Assembly: GCA_022766945.1 (NCBI GenBank)
Contig: JALEOU010000105.1
Span: 1 to 64,000, forward strand
Reading direction: 5' to 3'
Origin: Fusicatenibacter sp.
Lineage (GTDB): Bacteria; Bacillota; Clostridia; Lachnospirales; Lachnospiraceae
DNA: 64,000 nt
Shown here: piece after piece, positions 43,389 through 52,446 of the stretch
Layout: every line of letters starts with the position of its first letter
How positions within the stretch are numbered: the stretch's first letter is position 1
Notes under the pieces: model-generated
Told to the model about the DNA's origin: nothing
Databases searched by the model: none
The model's input: the letters and a program-made list of their open reading frames with translations, nothing else
Made by a program: the position numbers and the translations under genes

Positions 43389-44618
43389 ATGACAAAAGAG
43401 AAAAAAGAAAAAAACAGTAAAAAGCAAAGAAAAAGATCAGCAAAAGTACCGGCAGTTATTCTGTTTACCGGTGTTTGCCTTATTTTGATTTTTCTGATTT
43501 CGGGAAGGCTGCGGGAGATGGAGGAAAAGAACTCTGTGCAGCCAGAGAGCAGTGAGAGTAAGAGCACGGAAAAGGATATTGCTCAGAGTTCCGAAACCGC
43601 ATCGGCGGATCCTTTGACGGAGCAACCGCAAACTCTGGTTCTGATTCCGGAGAATCTGGAAATAGATGAGGATGATGTGCAGAATACAGAAACCGGTGGT
43701 GTTACTGCAACGGTAACGATCTCCGCGGCAGGGGATTGTACGCTTGGAACAGATGAAAATTTTGATTATTCGACAAGCCTTCCGGCAAAATATGAGGCAG
43801 TAGGAGATCCGTCCTATTTCCTGGCCAATGTGAAGGATATTTTTGCCTCGGATGATCTGACGATTGTTAATCTGGAGGGTACTCTGACAAATGGGGGAAG
43901 CAGAGCGGACAAAACATTTGCTTTTCGTGGAGATCCCTCTTATGTGGAAATTCTGACGTCCGGTTCTGTAGAGGCCTGCAGTCTGGCCAATAATCACAGT
44001 AAAGATTACGGCATTGAGAGTTATCAGGATACCATCGCAAACGTGGAAAACGCCGGGATCCGGACCTTCGGATACGACAGAACGGTGCTTTATGAGACGA
44101 AAGGGGTAAAGATCGGTCTGACCGGGATCTATGAACTTGCGGAAGGTATCGGGTGCAGGGAGCAGATGGAGACAAATGTCCGGACATTAAAAGAACAAGG
44201 GGCGGATCTTGTCATTGTGAGTTTTCATTGGGGAACAGAAAAAGAGAATTATCCGGATGAGATACAAAAAGAGCTCGGGCACGCGGCGATTGATGCAGGT
44301 GCGGACCTGGTGCTTGGGCATCATCCCCATGTACTGCAGGAAATTGAAAAATATCAGGGGAAGTATATTGTCTACAGCCTTGGCAATTTTTGCTTTGGCG
44401 GTAATAAAAATCCTTCGGATAAGGACACCATGATTTTCCAGCAGACATTCACGCTCACAGACGGCATTGCAGCCGATGATGACCAGATTCGTATCATTCC
44501 ATGCAGGATCACTTCGGATCCATCGTTCAATAACTATCAGCCAACACCGGCAGAAGGTGATGAAGCAGAGAGGATTCTGGGGAGAATTACGCAATACAGC
44601 AGTGCCTTTGAAACATGA
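43389..44618 (+). CDS. CapA family protein (poly-gamma-glutamate synthesis-like)
   Basis: A 409-residue membrane-anchored protein. The basic head is followed by one helix (VPAVILFTGVCLILIFLISG), a Ser/Glu/Thr-rich linker of about 80 residues, and a PGA_cap metallophosphatase-like domain: ISAAGDCTLG, DLTIVNLEGTLT, ACSLANNHSKDYG, VIVSFHWGTEKE, LVLGHHPHVLQEIEKYQGKYIVYSLGNFCFGG. These carry the Asp, Asn and His residues expected for metal binding. No capBC synthase is nearby, so a cell-surface role other than capsule is likely. The ATG at 43389 has only a moderate ribosome-binding site; TTG 43371 is an alternative. Confidence 0.85.
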   Translation: MTKEKKEKNSKKQRKRSAKVPAVILFTGVCLILIFLISGRLREMEEKNSVQPESSESKSTEKDIAQSSETASADPLTEQPQTLVLIPENLEIDEDDVQNTETGGVTATVTISAAGDCTLGTDENFDYSTSLPAKYEAVGDPSYFLANVKDIFASDDLTIVNLEGTLTNGGSRADKTFAFRGDPSYVEILTSGSVEACSLANNHSKDYGIESYQDTIANVENAGIRTFGYDRTVLYETKGVKIGLTGIYELAEGIGCREQMETNVRTLKEQGADLVIVSFHWGTEKENYPDEIQKELGHAAIDAGADLVLGHHPHVLQEIEKYQGKYIVYSLGNFCFGGNKNPSDKDTMIFQQTFTLTDGIAADDDQIRIIPCRITSDPSFNNYQPTPAEGDEAERILGRITQYSSAFET

Positions 44619-44706
44619 AGTCGGGATGCGGATTCCGGTCAGAAACAGGAAGTGTAATTGTGAGAAATGCACAAAATAGAAAATGAAAATAAGGCATTAT
44701 TTCACC

Positions 44707-44735
44707 TTTCCAACAAGGAGAAGATTCATTATAAT
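44707..44735 (+). promoter_or_regulatory. promoter of the GH43 arabinanase-like gene
   Basis: TTTCCA (44707-44712) and TATAAT (44730-44735) are 17 bp apart; the gene starts at 44786 with AAGGAG. Confidence 0.6.
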
Positions 44736-44785
44736 GGAACATAATGAAAGATTGCTGATTACGACAAGAGATAAGGAGTAGAAAT

Positions 44786-46123
44786 ATGGATGGCATCTTG
44801 AAGCTGAATGATTACGATGTGCGCAGGAATCCGGCACTGGGAGCCCATGATCCGTCAATGATGTGGGATCCCGTCACGAAGCGTTATTATTCCTACAGCA
44901 CAGATATTTACCAGCCTCAGCACGGGCTGAATGACAGGATTGGAATTCCGGTGCGCAGTTCCGGGGATTTGATTCATTTTAATTATGAAGGAACGGTTCT
45001 GTCGGAAAAATCTGTGGCAGAAGGCAAGGATAACGGATCGTATTCCGATACGGTTAGTTTCTGGGCACCTTATGTGGAATATGTCAATGGTGAATATCGG
45101 ATGTATTATGCGGCTACCAGGGCATTCGGAAGTTATGAATCCAGAATCTGGCTGGCAGTTGCAAAAAAACCTCTGGGGCCTTTTGTGAACAGAGGAATTG
45201 TTATGGACAGCTGGGGAACCGGAAGCACCAGTCCGAATGCGATTGATCCCCATGTGATCCGCGATCGCAGGAACTGCTATTTGGTGTATGGTTCGTATTT
45301 TGGCGGTATTTATCTGAAAAAGCTGGATGATGAGACAGGCCTTGCCTTGTCAGGCGATCCGAAAGAAACCGGAATCTGTATCTCCAGAAAAGCTCCAAAT
45401 GGCCTGCTGAATGGACCGGAGGGTGCTTCTGTCATTTATGTGCCGGAAACGGGGTACTATTATCTCTTCCAGTCATACGGATGGCTGGGATCAAATTACG
45501 ATGTCCGTGTGGGAAGAAGTCCGAATGCAGAGGGACCTTACCTTGATCTTGACGGAAGAGATCTGGTGGAGGAATCCCAGGGAATAAAAATTGCCAACAG
45601 TTATCAGTTTAAGGCTGAGAATCCTTATGCGGTACAGGGTGAAAATGGATGGTCCTGGGGAGGATTCCGGGCACCGGGTCATGGGGTTCCCTTCTGGGAT
45701 CCTGCAACGGGAAATTACTTTTTTGTTCATCATATCAGAGATGGTTCTCCTTCCTGCAGGCGTTTTCAGAGGAGGGACAGTCAGGACAATTATCTGGAAC
45801 ACTATCTGTTTGTGAGACCGATGCTGTTTCAGGAGGGCTGGCCGGTACTTGGACCGGAACCGTATACCGGGGAAGATCTCCGCATGATTCCGGCGTATGA
45901 GGTGAGAGGCCGTTGGGAAATTGTTCTGCTGGATGATGACAGCAATGAAATGAAATATTCCAGAGAATATGATCTGGATGAGTACAGTATCTATCTGTGT
46001 AAGGGCAGAATATATCGCTGCTGGGATTTTGAAAATCAGAAGATGACAGTGGCGGTAACGGGAATAGATCGTTTTGGACAGGCTTACTGGGGAAAACTGA
46101 TTGCTCCAAGAAAAGAAAGATAG
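44786..46123 (+). CDS. glycoside hydrolase family 43, arabinanase-like
   Basis: A 445-residue GH43 propeller enzyme. Catalytic acids are Asp in GAHDPSMMWD, Asp in NAIDPHVIRD and Glu in LNGPEGASVIYV; VSFWAPYVEYVNGEYRMYYA is the typical blade-2 motif. The layout resembles endo-/exo-arabinan 1,5-alpha-L-arabinosidases with a C-terminal extension of about 90 residues. There is no signal peptide, so it should act on imported arabino-oligosaccharides. It opens the arabinose-glycan locus and is convergent with the AraC gene at 46164. Exact specificity (endo versus exo) is not readable. Confidence 0.87.
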   Translation: MDGILKLNDYDVRRNPALGAHDPSMMWDPVTKRYYSYSTDIYQPQHGLNDRIGIPVRSSGDLIHFNYEGTVLSEKSVAEGKDNGSYSDTVSFWAPYVEYVNGEYRMYYAATRAFGSYESRIWLAVAKKPLGPFVNRGIVMDSWGTGSTSPNAIDPHVIRDRRNCYLVYGSYFGGIYLKKLDDETGLALSGDPKETGICISRKAPNGLLNGPEGASVIYVPETGYYYLFQSYGWLGSNYDVRVGRSPNAEGPYLDLDGRDLVEESQGIKIANSYQFKAENPYAVQGENGWSWGGFRAPGHGVPFWDPATGNYFFVHHIRDGSPSCRRFQRRDSQDNYLEHYLFVRPMLFQEGWPVLGPEPYTGEDLRMIPAYEVRGRWEIVLLDDDSNEMKYSREYDLDEYSIYLCKGRIYRCWDFENQKMTVAVTGIDRFGQAYWGKLIAPRKER

Positions 46124-46150
46124 AAAAAATACAGGAATGAAAGCAATGGG

Positions 46151-46188
46151 AAAGGCTGCGGTATCAGTTGTGATACAGCAGCCTTTTT
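46151..46188. terminator. bidirectional terminator
   Basis: Stem AAAGGCTGCGGTATCA/TGATACAGCAGCCTTTTT with one G-A mismatch; it overlaps the 3' end of the AraC gene by 25 bp. Confidence 0.85.
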
Positions 46189-47060
46189 GAGAATGCATTT
46201 CGATATTCAGTCGGCGACATGCCGGCTATTTTTTTGAAAGCTTTTGAAAAATTATGACTGTCGGAAAAATTCAGTGTTTTTGCGATTTCTGCAATCGACA
46301 TATTCGTATCGGAAAGCAGATAGTTGGCTGTATCCATCCGGACATTCATAATGAACTGTTTCAGTGAAAGCCCTGCGATATCACTGAAGAGATGGGACAG
46401 GTATTTTTCGTTATAACCAAATTGATTTGCTACATCACTGACTTTGAGATTTTCCGTGCTGTTGAGTTTGACATAATCGATAATATCAAAATATACCTGC
46501 TTCACGGCTGGTCGTGCAGAACTGCGTGCGTTGTATTCCCGATAGAGCTGACTGTGGAGCTCACAGAGAATGGAGGTAGTCAGGTAGTCCAGAGTGACCG
46601 GATCGTAGTGATTGCGCACAGAATCCTGAAGCTGTTTCATCATAACGACCAGTTTGTCAGCGTTCAGGGGCTTTGCCTGATCCGGGATGGCAAGGGTATT
46701 GCGCGGAACCGGATAGGGATATTCCCCATGAATCGGTCCGGGAACGGACATTGCTTTATAACCGGAAGGCGGGATAGTATTTTCTACGAAATGAAGCCAG
46801 TAGAAAGAGCAATATGCTTTTCGCTGACCTTTCCGAATGTTCTGTCCTTTCGGGAGGGGTGGAAGCAGCAGAGTTTCACCTTCACGGAGGGTGTAATTCA
46901 TATTGCCGTAAGTGAGGTATAATACGCCTTCTGTCATTACAAAGAGCTCGTATTCGTCCAGCGGCAGGCTGTCATGCTTCCAGTTTTCCGAAGGCGCCTG
47001 AAGCTTTCCGGTGAAATGGTAGCGCAGCGGAGAGGAAACATTTAATTCATAAACATTCAT
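46164..47060 (-). CDS. AraC-family transcriptional regulator of the arabinose-glycan locus
   Basis: A 298-residue regulator. The N-terminal cupin (LPLDEYELFVMTEGVLYLTYGNMNYTLREGETLLLPP) probably senses sugar. The C-terminal AraC domain is STENLKVSDVANQFGYNEKYLSHLFSDIAGLSLKQFIMNVRMD followed by IAEIAKTLNFSDSHNFSKAFKKIAGMSPTEYRNAF. It is divergent from the GH127-importer operon, so it is the best candidate activator for it. A GAAAGGG sequence lies before the ATG. Confidence 0.88.
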   Translation of the reverse strand: MNVYELNVSSPLRYHFTGKLQAPSENWKHDSLPLDEYELFVMTEGVLYLTYGNMNYTLREGETLLLPPLPKGQNIRKGQRKAYCSFYWLHFVENTIPPSGYKAMSVPGPIHGEYPYPVPRNTLAIPDQAKPLNADKLVVMMKQLQDSVRNHYDPVTLDYLTTSILCELHSQLYREYNARSSARPAVKQVYFDIIDYVKLNSTENLKVSDVANQFGYNEKYLSHLFSDIAGLSLKQFIMNVRMDTANYLLSDTNMSIAEIAKTLNFSDSHNFSKAFKKIAGMSPTEYRNAFSKRLLYHN

Positions 47061-47399
47061 AATAAAAAGACCCTTTCAAAATAAACAAAATGACACCAGA
47101 TGTATTTTTCAAAACAACATTTTAAAAATGTCCAAAATGATATAGATGATATTATCTAAAAATAATTAACTAAAATCTAAAATACAATATTCATAGTATA
47201 CAATAAAAAACGAAAAAAGTAAATATAAAATATATAATCTGACTAAATATTTAGCTGTGTCTAAAAGATAGATTAGGTGTTAAAATGTTAGGGATTTTCG
47301 GTGTGAAAATACATGATCTAACGTTTTGACACCTAATCTATCTTTCTGATATTTTCAAAAACCAGATACCGGTATTAGAATTTAGCCATCGAAAGCAAC
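47061..47399 (+). other. AT-rich divergent region with long inverted repeat
   Basis: These 339 bp are very A+T-rich (especially 47080-47260) and contain no gene. They should hold promoters for the AraC gene (leftward) and the GH127 operon (rightward) and contain the inverted repeat at 47264-47345. Confidence 0.6.
47264..47345 (+). repeat. 28-bp inverted repeat forming a nested hairpin
   Basis: The left arm (47264-47291) begins AAAGATAGATTAGGTGT and the right arm (47318-47345) ends ACACCTAATCTATCTTT. All 28 positions pair in plus-strand RNA, two as U-G. The 26-nt loop holds a second stem ATTTTC/GAAAAT. It lies 55 bp before the GH127 start. Confidence 0.85.
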
Positions 47400-49679
47400 A
47401 TGGAGGAGGCGGAAAAAAGAGGCATGATACTGAAAACACTGGATTATCAGAATTTGAGAATTACAGATTCCTATCTTGATAACAGCTTTCATCTGGAGAG
47501 TACCTATCTGCTGTCACTGGATGCAGACCGGCTTTTGGCGGGCTTTCAGGAAACGGCCGGGCTTCGTCCGAAAGCAATTCGTTATGGCGGGTGGGAAGTA
47601 ACAGAGATACAGGGGCACACGCTGGGGCATTATATGACAGCGCTTGCGCAGGCCTGGGGAGCGACACACGATCCCATCTATATGGAGCGGATTGCCTATC
47701 TGATGGAGCAGCTGGAAAAATGTCAGAGGACGGATGGATATCTGTTTGCATCTCCGGAAGAGCTTTTTGACCGGGTAGAGAATCGGAAACCTGTTTGGGT
47801 TCCCTGGTATACCATGGACAAAATCTTACAGGGGCTATCTGCCATTTTCCATCATACGCAGAGCCAGAAGGCACTTGCGATATTGTGCCGCCTGGGGAAC
47901 TGGATTTCGAACAGAGTTCTTGCATGGAGCGAGGAGACAAAGAATACGGTACTGTCTGTGGAATACGGCGGTATGAATGGGGCTTTGTATGAAATCTATC
48001 ATCTGACGGGAGACTACAAATATGCGAAGGCCGCGCACCAGTTTGATGAAATGCCGTTGTTTGAAGCAATGTACAAAAAAGAGGATATTTTGAATGGGCT
48101 TCATGCGAATACAACCATTCCCAAGATCTTAGGCGGACTCAAAGGATATCTCTACGGGGCGCAGAGCGACGAGTTTTATCTGATTATGGCAGAAAACTTC
48201 TGGGATATGGTGGTGGAACACCATACCTATATCACGGGCGGCAACAGTGAATGGGAACATTTCGGGATGCCGGATGTTCTGGACGCAGAGCGTACAGCTT
48301 GTAACTGTGAGACCTGCAATACTTATAATATGCTGAAATTAACCGGTCTGCTGTTTCGGATAACGAAAGAGAAAAAATATGCGGACTATGATGAGCAGAC
48401 TTTCTACAACGCAATTCTCTCGTCACAGAATTCCCAAACAGGTATGACAACTTATTTCCAGCCGATGGCTACCGGATATTTTAAAGTATATTCTACTCCC
48501 TATGACAAGTTCTGGTGCTGCACCGGAACCGGTATGGAAAACTTCACAAAGCAGTCAGAAAATATTTGCTTTGCCGGAGAACGGCAGTTGTACATCAACC
48601 GTCTGATTTCATCGGAAATCCTATGGGAAGAGGCAAAGCTTCGGCTGAAACTGGATGTGAACCTTTTGAAAGAAGAACCGCTGGTGCTGACAATCACAGA
48701 GGCACCAAATCAGGGCAGTCACTGTGAAATTCTGGTGCGTCAGCCTGCGTGGCTGAAAGAAGTGCCGGAGCCGGTAATTTCCGGAAAGATTACTGTACTT
48801 GAAAAACAGGGGTATTTTGCATTCGACGGACTCTGGAAAAAAGGAGATAGGGTCACGATCCCGCTTCCTATGAAACTTGCGGTTCATGGACTTCCGGACA
48901 ATCCGCGAACCGCGGCATTTACCTATGGCCCGTTTGTCTTAAGCGCGTATCTTGGGACAGAGGATCAGGAAACCACAGTGACAGGAGTGGATGTTACTGT
49001 TCCTGCAAGACATAAGATATATCCGGAATGCATCCTTCTTCCGGGGATTGACAAGAAAGAATGGGAGGCGGACATCGCATCCTATCTGAAAAAAGCGGAT
49101 GATGGCATTCGGTTTGTGATGGATAATCAAGCAGGCAATTTACTTACGTTTGAACCGCATTTTCTGAAAAATGATGAGCGGTATGGAATCTATTTTCAGG
49201 TGTTTGATCATGACGATACAGAATACGAAGACTACAAAAGAGATCAGGAGCGAAGACAGCGCCTTCTCGAGTCACAGTTCGATGTCATACCTGTGGGAAA
49301 TGATCAATATGAACTGGCGCATAAAATTGGCGGAAGCAAGACAGATACGACAGTTCTACTTGGAAGGCGCGGTCGTATCGTGAGGGAAGACGGATGGTTT
49401 TCCTATGAGATGACAGTACCTTCTGTCCGCTGCGGTCTCTGTGTCACTTATGCAGCAGAAGATGCCGGGAATCCGATCGGTATCACTTTGAATGAAGAAC
49501 CATTTGTCATTGACAAGCCGGAAGGGAGCGGGGATGCGTTCTTCGATAAAACCTATGAACTGCCAGCAACAGTTGAAAATACCACGGTAACCGTGAAATT
49601 TCATAATGAAGATCATGATAAGGCCTGCAGGATCTTTGATGAGCTATACATCAGAGAACTGGGCGACCATGAAAAATAA
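47400..49679 (+). CDS. glycoside hydrolase family 127 (beta-L-arabinofuranosidase type)
   Basis: A 759-residue cytoplasmic enzyme of the GH127 (former DUF1680) family, which removes beta-L-arabinofuranose by a cysteine-nucleophile, zinc-assisted mechanism. The alpha/alpha barrel has DYQNLRITDSYL, GHTLGHYMTALAQAW, EYGGMNGALYEIYHLTGD and YITGGNSEWEHFG. The metal/catalytic cysteines are in ACNCETCNTYNMLKL and KFWCCTGTGMENF. A C-terminal beta domain follows. The start is ambiguous: ATG 47400 has no clear ribosome-binding site, whereas GGAGGAGGCGG just inside would serve ATG 47424. The binding-protein gene starts 21 bp after its stop, so it heads an import operon. Confidence 0.92.
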   Translation: MEEAEKRGMILKTLDYQNLRITDSYLDNSFHLESTYLLSLDADRLLAGFQETAGLRPKAIRYGGWEVTEIQGHTLGHYMTALAQAWGATHDPIYMERIAYLMEQLEKCQRTDGYLFASPEELFDRVENRKPVWVPWYTMDKILQGLSAIFHHTQSQKALAILCRLGNWISNRVLAWSEETKNTVLSVEYGGMNGALYEIYHLTGDYKYAKAAHQFDEMPLFEAMYKKEDILNGLHANTTIPKILGGLKGYLYGAQSDEFYLIMAENFWDMVVEHHTYITGGNSEWEHFGMPDVLDAERTACNCETCNTYNMLKLTGLLFRITKEKKYADYDEQTFYNAILSSQNSQTGMTTYFQPMATGYFKVYSTPYDKFWCCTGTGMENFTKQSENICFAGERQLYINRLISSEILWEEAKLRLKLDVNLLKEEPLVLTITEAPNQGSHCEILVRQPAWLKEVPEPVISGKITVLEKQGYFAFDGLWKKGDRVTIPLPMKLAVHGLPDNPRTAAFTYGPFVLSAYLGTEDQETTVTGVDVTVPARHKIYPECILLPGIDKKEWEADIASYLKKADDGIRFVMDNQAGNLLTFEPHFLKNDERYGIYFQVFDHDDTEYEDYKRDQERRQRLLESQFDVIPVGNDQYELAHKIGGSKTDTTVLLGRRGRIVREDGWFSYEMTVPSVRCGLCVTYAAEDAGNPIGITLNEEPFVIDKPEGSGDAFFDKTYELPATVENTTVTVKFHNEDHDKACRIFDELYIRELGDHEK

Positions 49680-49700
49680 AAAAAGCAGGAGGAACATGCA

Positions 49701-51401
49701 ATGAAAAGAAAAATTGTAGCACTCACACTTGTAGGCGCCATGCTGATGGGAACAATGGCAGCCTGCGGAAATGATTCCGGAACAAGTTCAAATTCCGGAT
49801 CAGCAGCCGGCAGCAGTACGGCAGAAAGCGCAGCAGGTTCTGATTCTGCCGATGGAAGCGGCGATACCGCCTCTACCGGTGAAAAAGTGAAGCTGAAAGC
49901 GCTGATCGTATCCCATCCTCTGACTCAGGACATCAACAATATGAAGTGGCTGCAGGAGATCGAGGACAAAGCGGGTGTTGAAATTGAGTGGGAGCAGATT
50001 TACACAGACTGGGATACCACAAAATCAACCCGTTTTGCAGCAGGGGATATTCCGGATTTGCTGTTCAATGCAACTGTCGATTCTGATTACACTACATACA
50101 ACGGATTGTTCATGGATCTGACAGATTTGATTGAAAAGAATGCTCCGAACATTCAGGAAATGTTTGATGAAGTTCCGGATACAAAAGTGCTGGCGACAAC
50201 CAAGGAAGGCAAGATCTATGGTGTGCCGAAATTCCAGGGTAAATGGCCGGAAACCAATACGACAATGTTTATCAACAAGACATGGCTGGACAATCTGGGA
50301 CTGGAAGTGCCGACCACCTTTACGGAGCTGGAAAGTGTTCTGGAAGCCTTCAAGGAACAGGATGCCAACGGAAACGGAGATACCACAGATGAAATTCCAT
50401 TTGATTTCAACGGATGGTTCAGCGGTGCATATTCTCCGGTCAACCTGCTGGGAGGCCTTGGCATCCAGCTGACAAACTGGGGAACAGATGGTTATTTCGC
50501 AGAAGACGGACAGATCAAAAACTATGCTGTTGATGAGCGTTACAAAGCCTTCATGAAATATATGAATGGTCTGTACTCCAAGGGTCTCATCAATGAAAAT
50601 GCAATTACCAATGATTACTCTCAGTTCCAGTCTCTTTCCCGTGGCGATGCAGACGGCAATGCTACCGTTGGTGTAACCTTCGGATGGGAAGAGACCGATA
50701 AATTCGGCCAGGATCTGGCAAGCCAGTATGTTTCCTTCGGACCGCTGACCTGGGATGTGGACGGAAACACCTATGATACCAGATGGACTTATGATTATTC
50801 CGGACTGAATATGTCTTCTAATCGTGTGGCTATGAGTGCAAAATGCTCGGATCCGGATGCAGCTATGAGATTCATTGATCAGTTCTATGATGCAACGGTT
50901 TCTGTTGAAGGTCTGTTTGGTGGTATTACCGATGGATGTATTGAGCAGACAGGTGAGAATTCTTACAAAGTTCTGCCTCCGCAGGACAGCTCTATGGATT
51001 CCGGTACATGGAAATGGACGATGTCTATGGCTGACAATGCTCCGATGTATATCCGCCAGGATACAGAGATTGAAATGACTCAGGATATGGATAATGCATT
51101 GAAAGAGCGTGAGGTTTACACAGAAGTACTTGCGAAGGTAGATCCGAAGAAAGATTACTATCCGCAGATGTTCATGAAATATTCCGATGCAGATCAGAAT
51201 ACCATGGCAATGGATCAGGCAAATATTGCCAACATTACAGATAATTACTGGTCTCTGTGGATGACCGGCGAATCAGATATTGATGCTGACTGGGATTCTT
51301 ATGTGGAAAGTGTAAACGCTGCAGGTATGGGGAGGAAGTATTGCAGATTCGTCAGGCTGCTTATGATGAGTATCTTGCGTCTGCAGAATAAAGAACTCTG
51401 A
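49701..51401 (+). CDS. ABC importer sugar-binding lipoprotein, C-terminal frameshift suspected
   Basis: Extracellular solute-binding protein of the LplA-like class. The signal peptide KRKIVALTLVGAMLMGTMAAC ends in a lipobox (Cys22), followed by a Ser/Gly-rich linker; the mature domain would capture arabino-oligosaccharides for the two permeases downstream. After GYxAAGM-type residues the annotated frame ends in a poor tail (RKYCRFVRLLMMSILRLQNKEL). A one-base shift at the G-run 51329-51332 gives EEVLQIRQAAYDEYLASAE and a stop at 51389-51391, the kind of ending these proteins have. AGGAGG precedes the ATG. Confidence 0.88.
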   Translation: MKRKIVALTLVGAMLMGTMAACGNDSGTSSNSGSAAGSSTAESAAGSDSADGSGDTASTGEKVKLKALIVSHPLTQDINNMKWLQEIEDKAGVEIEWEQIYTDWDTTKSTRFAAGDIPDLLFNATVDSDYTTYNGLFMDLTDLIEKNAPNIQEMFDEVPDTKVLATTKEGKIYGVPKFQGKWPETNTTMFINKTWLDNLGLEVPTTFTELESVLEAFKEQDANGNGDTTDEIPFDFNGWFSGAYSPVNLLGGLGIQLTNWGTDGYFAEDGQIKNYAVDERYKAFMKYMNGLYSKGLINENAITNDYSQFQSLSRGDADGNATVGVTFGWEETDKFGQDLASQYVSFGPLTWDVDGNTYDTRWTYDYSGLNMSSNRVAMSAKCSDPDAAMRFIDQFYDATVSVEGLFGGITDGCIEQTGENSYKVLPPQDSSMDSGTWKWTMSMADNAPMYIRQDTEIEMTQDMDNALKEREVYTEVLAKVDPKKDYYPQMFMKYSDADQNTMAMDQANIANITDNYWSLWMTGESDIDADWDSYVESVNAAGMGRKYCRFVRLLMMSILRLQNKEL

Positions 51402-51425
51402 TGCTTTCCTGCCAGGATAAGCCGG

Positions 51426-51451
51426 AGTGCCCCTCAAAAAAGAGGGGCACT
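51426..51451 (+). other. intercistronic stem-loop after binding-protein gene
   Basis: A perfect 10-bp stem AGTGCCCCTC/GAGGGGCACT with an A6 loop and no strong T-run. Such stems often protect the abundant binding-protein mRNA from decay or partially terminate before the permease genes. Confidence 0.75.
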
Positions 51452-51486
51452 TCCATTTCCTGCTGATTAAGAGAGAGGTGAATGGT

Positions 51487-52434
51487 ATGAAGAAGACTTC
51501 CGCACAGGTTTCTGGGAAAAAGAAAAAAAGTATCCAAAGTTATCTGAAGCAGGACTGGCAATTGTGGGTTATGCTTTTGCCGGCAGTTCTTTACATTTTT
51601 ATATTTAACTATGTTCCTATGTATGGGATCCAGCTGGCTTTCCGTGATTTTGACTTTACCAAAGGAATCACAGGCGGTGCCTGGGCAGGTCTGAAATATT
51701 TTAAGCAGTATTTCACCAGCAATATGTTCTGGCCTACCCTGAAAAATACCTTTGTGATTTCCTTCTGGAGTATCGTCATCGGATTTCCGGCTCCGATTAT
51801 TCTGGCTATGATTATCAACCAGATTCGGAATCAAAAATGGAAACGAGTTGTACAGACAACGGTTTATATTCCTTATTTCATTTCTGTCGTAGTATTGGTA
51901 TCTATGATAAACATTATGTTTTCCAATGGAAGCGGTGTAATTGCCAATCTTTTGAAAAGCATGCATCTGGTCAAAGAATCCACGAATATTATTGGCTCCG
52001 CCAAAACCTTTGTGCAGCTGTATGTTCTGACCGGTGTCTGGCAGAGCATGGGATGGAACAGTATTATCTACATTGCGGCGCTCTCCTCTGTGGATACACA
52101 GCTTTATGATGCCTGCCGGATTGACGGCGCTAACCGTTGGCAGACGATGATCCATATAGATTTTCCTGCTATTTTGCCTACTGTCATGATACTGCTGATC
52201 ATGAATATGGGAAATATTCTGAATGTAGGTTTTGATAAGGTATATCTGATGCAGAACAGTTTGAATCTGGGGGCTTCACAGGTAATTTCCACCTATGTAT
52301 ACACAGTGGGTATTCAGAAAGCCCAATTCAGCTTTGGTACTGCAGTCGGTCTGTTCAATACAGTTGTCAACTTCATTTTCCTGATCGCGACGAATACGAT
52401 ATCCAAAAAGACAACCGGCAGCGGTCTGATGTAA
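51487..52434 (+). CDS. sugar ABC transporter permease (LplB-like)
   Basis: A 315-residue inner-membrane permease with about six helices (QLWVMLLPAVLYIFIFNYVPMYGIQLAF is the first). The EAA coupling motif appears as DACRIDGANRWQTMIHIDFPAILP. AGAGAGGTG supports ATG 51487. It pairs with the next gene to form the channel of the binding protein's importer. No ATP-binding gene is in the locus; as in other Firmicute CUT1 systems an MsmK/UgpC-type ATPase encoded elsewhere probably energises it. Confidence 0.93.
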   Translation: MKKTSAQVSGKKKKSIQSYLKQDWQLWVMLLPAVLYIFIFNYVPMYGIQLAFRDFDFTKGITGGAWAGLKYFKQYFTSNMFWPTLKNTFVISFWSIVIGFPAPIILAMIINQIRNQKWKRVVQTTVYIPYFISVVVLVSMINIMFSNGSGVIANLLKSMHLVKESTNIIGSAKTFVQLYVLTGVWQSMGWNSIIYIAALSSVDTQLYDACRIDGANRWQTMIHIDFPAILPTVMILLIMNMGNILNVGFDKVYLMQNSLNLGASQVISTYVYTVGIQKAQFSFGTAVGLFNTVVNFIFLIATNTISKKTTGSGLM

Positions 52435-52446
52435 GGAGGCGAAAAA

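Noticed and set aside
47080-47260. AT-rich stretch as a replication origin or attachment site
   Set aside because: No DnaA-box cluster, integrase gene or direct repeats seen; better read as promoter DNA of divergent genes.
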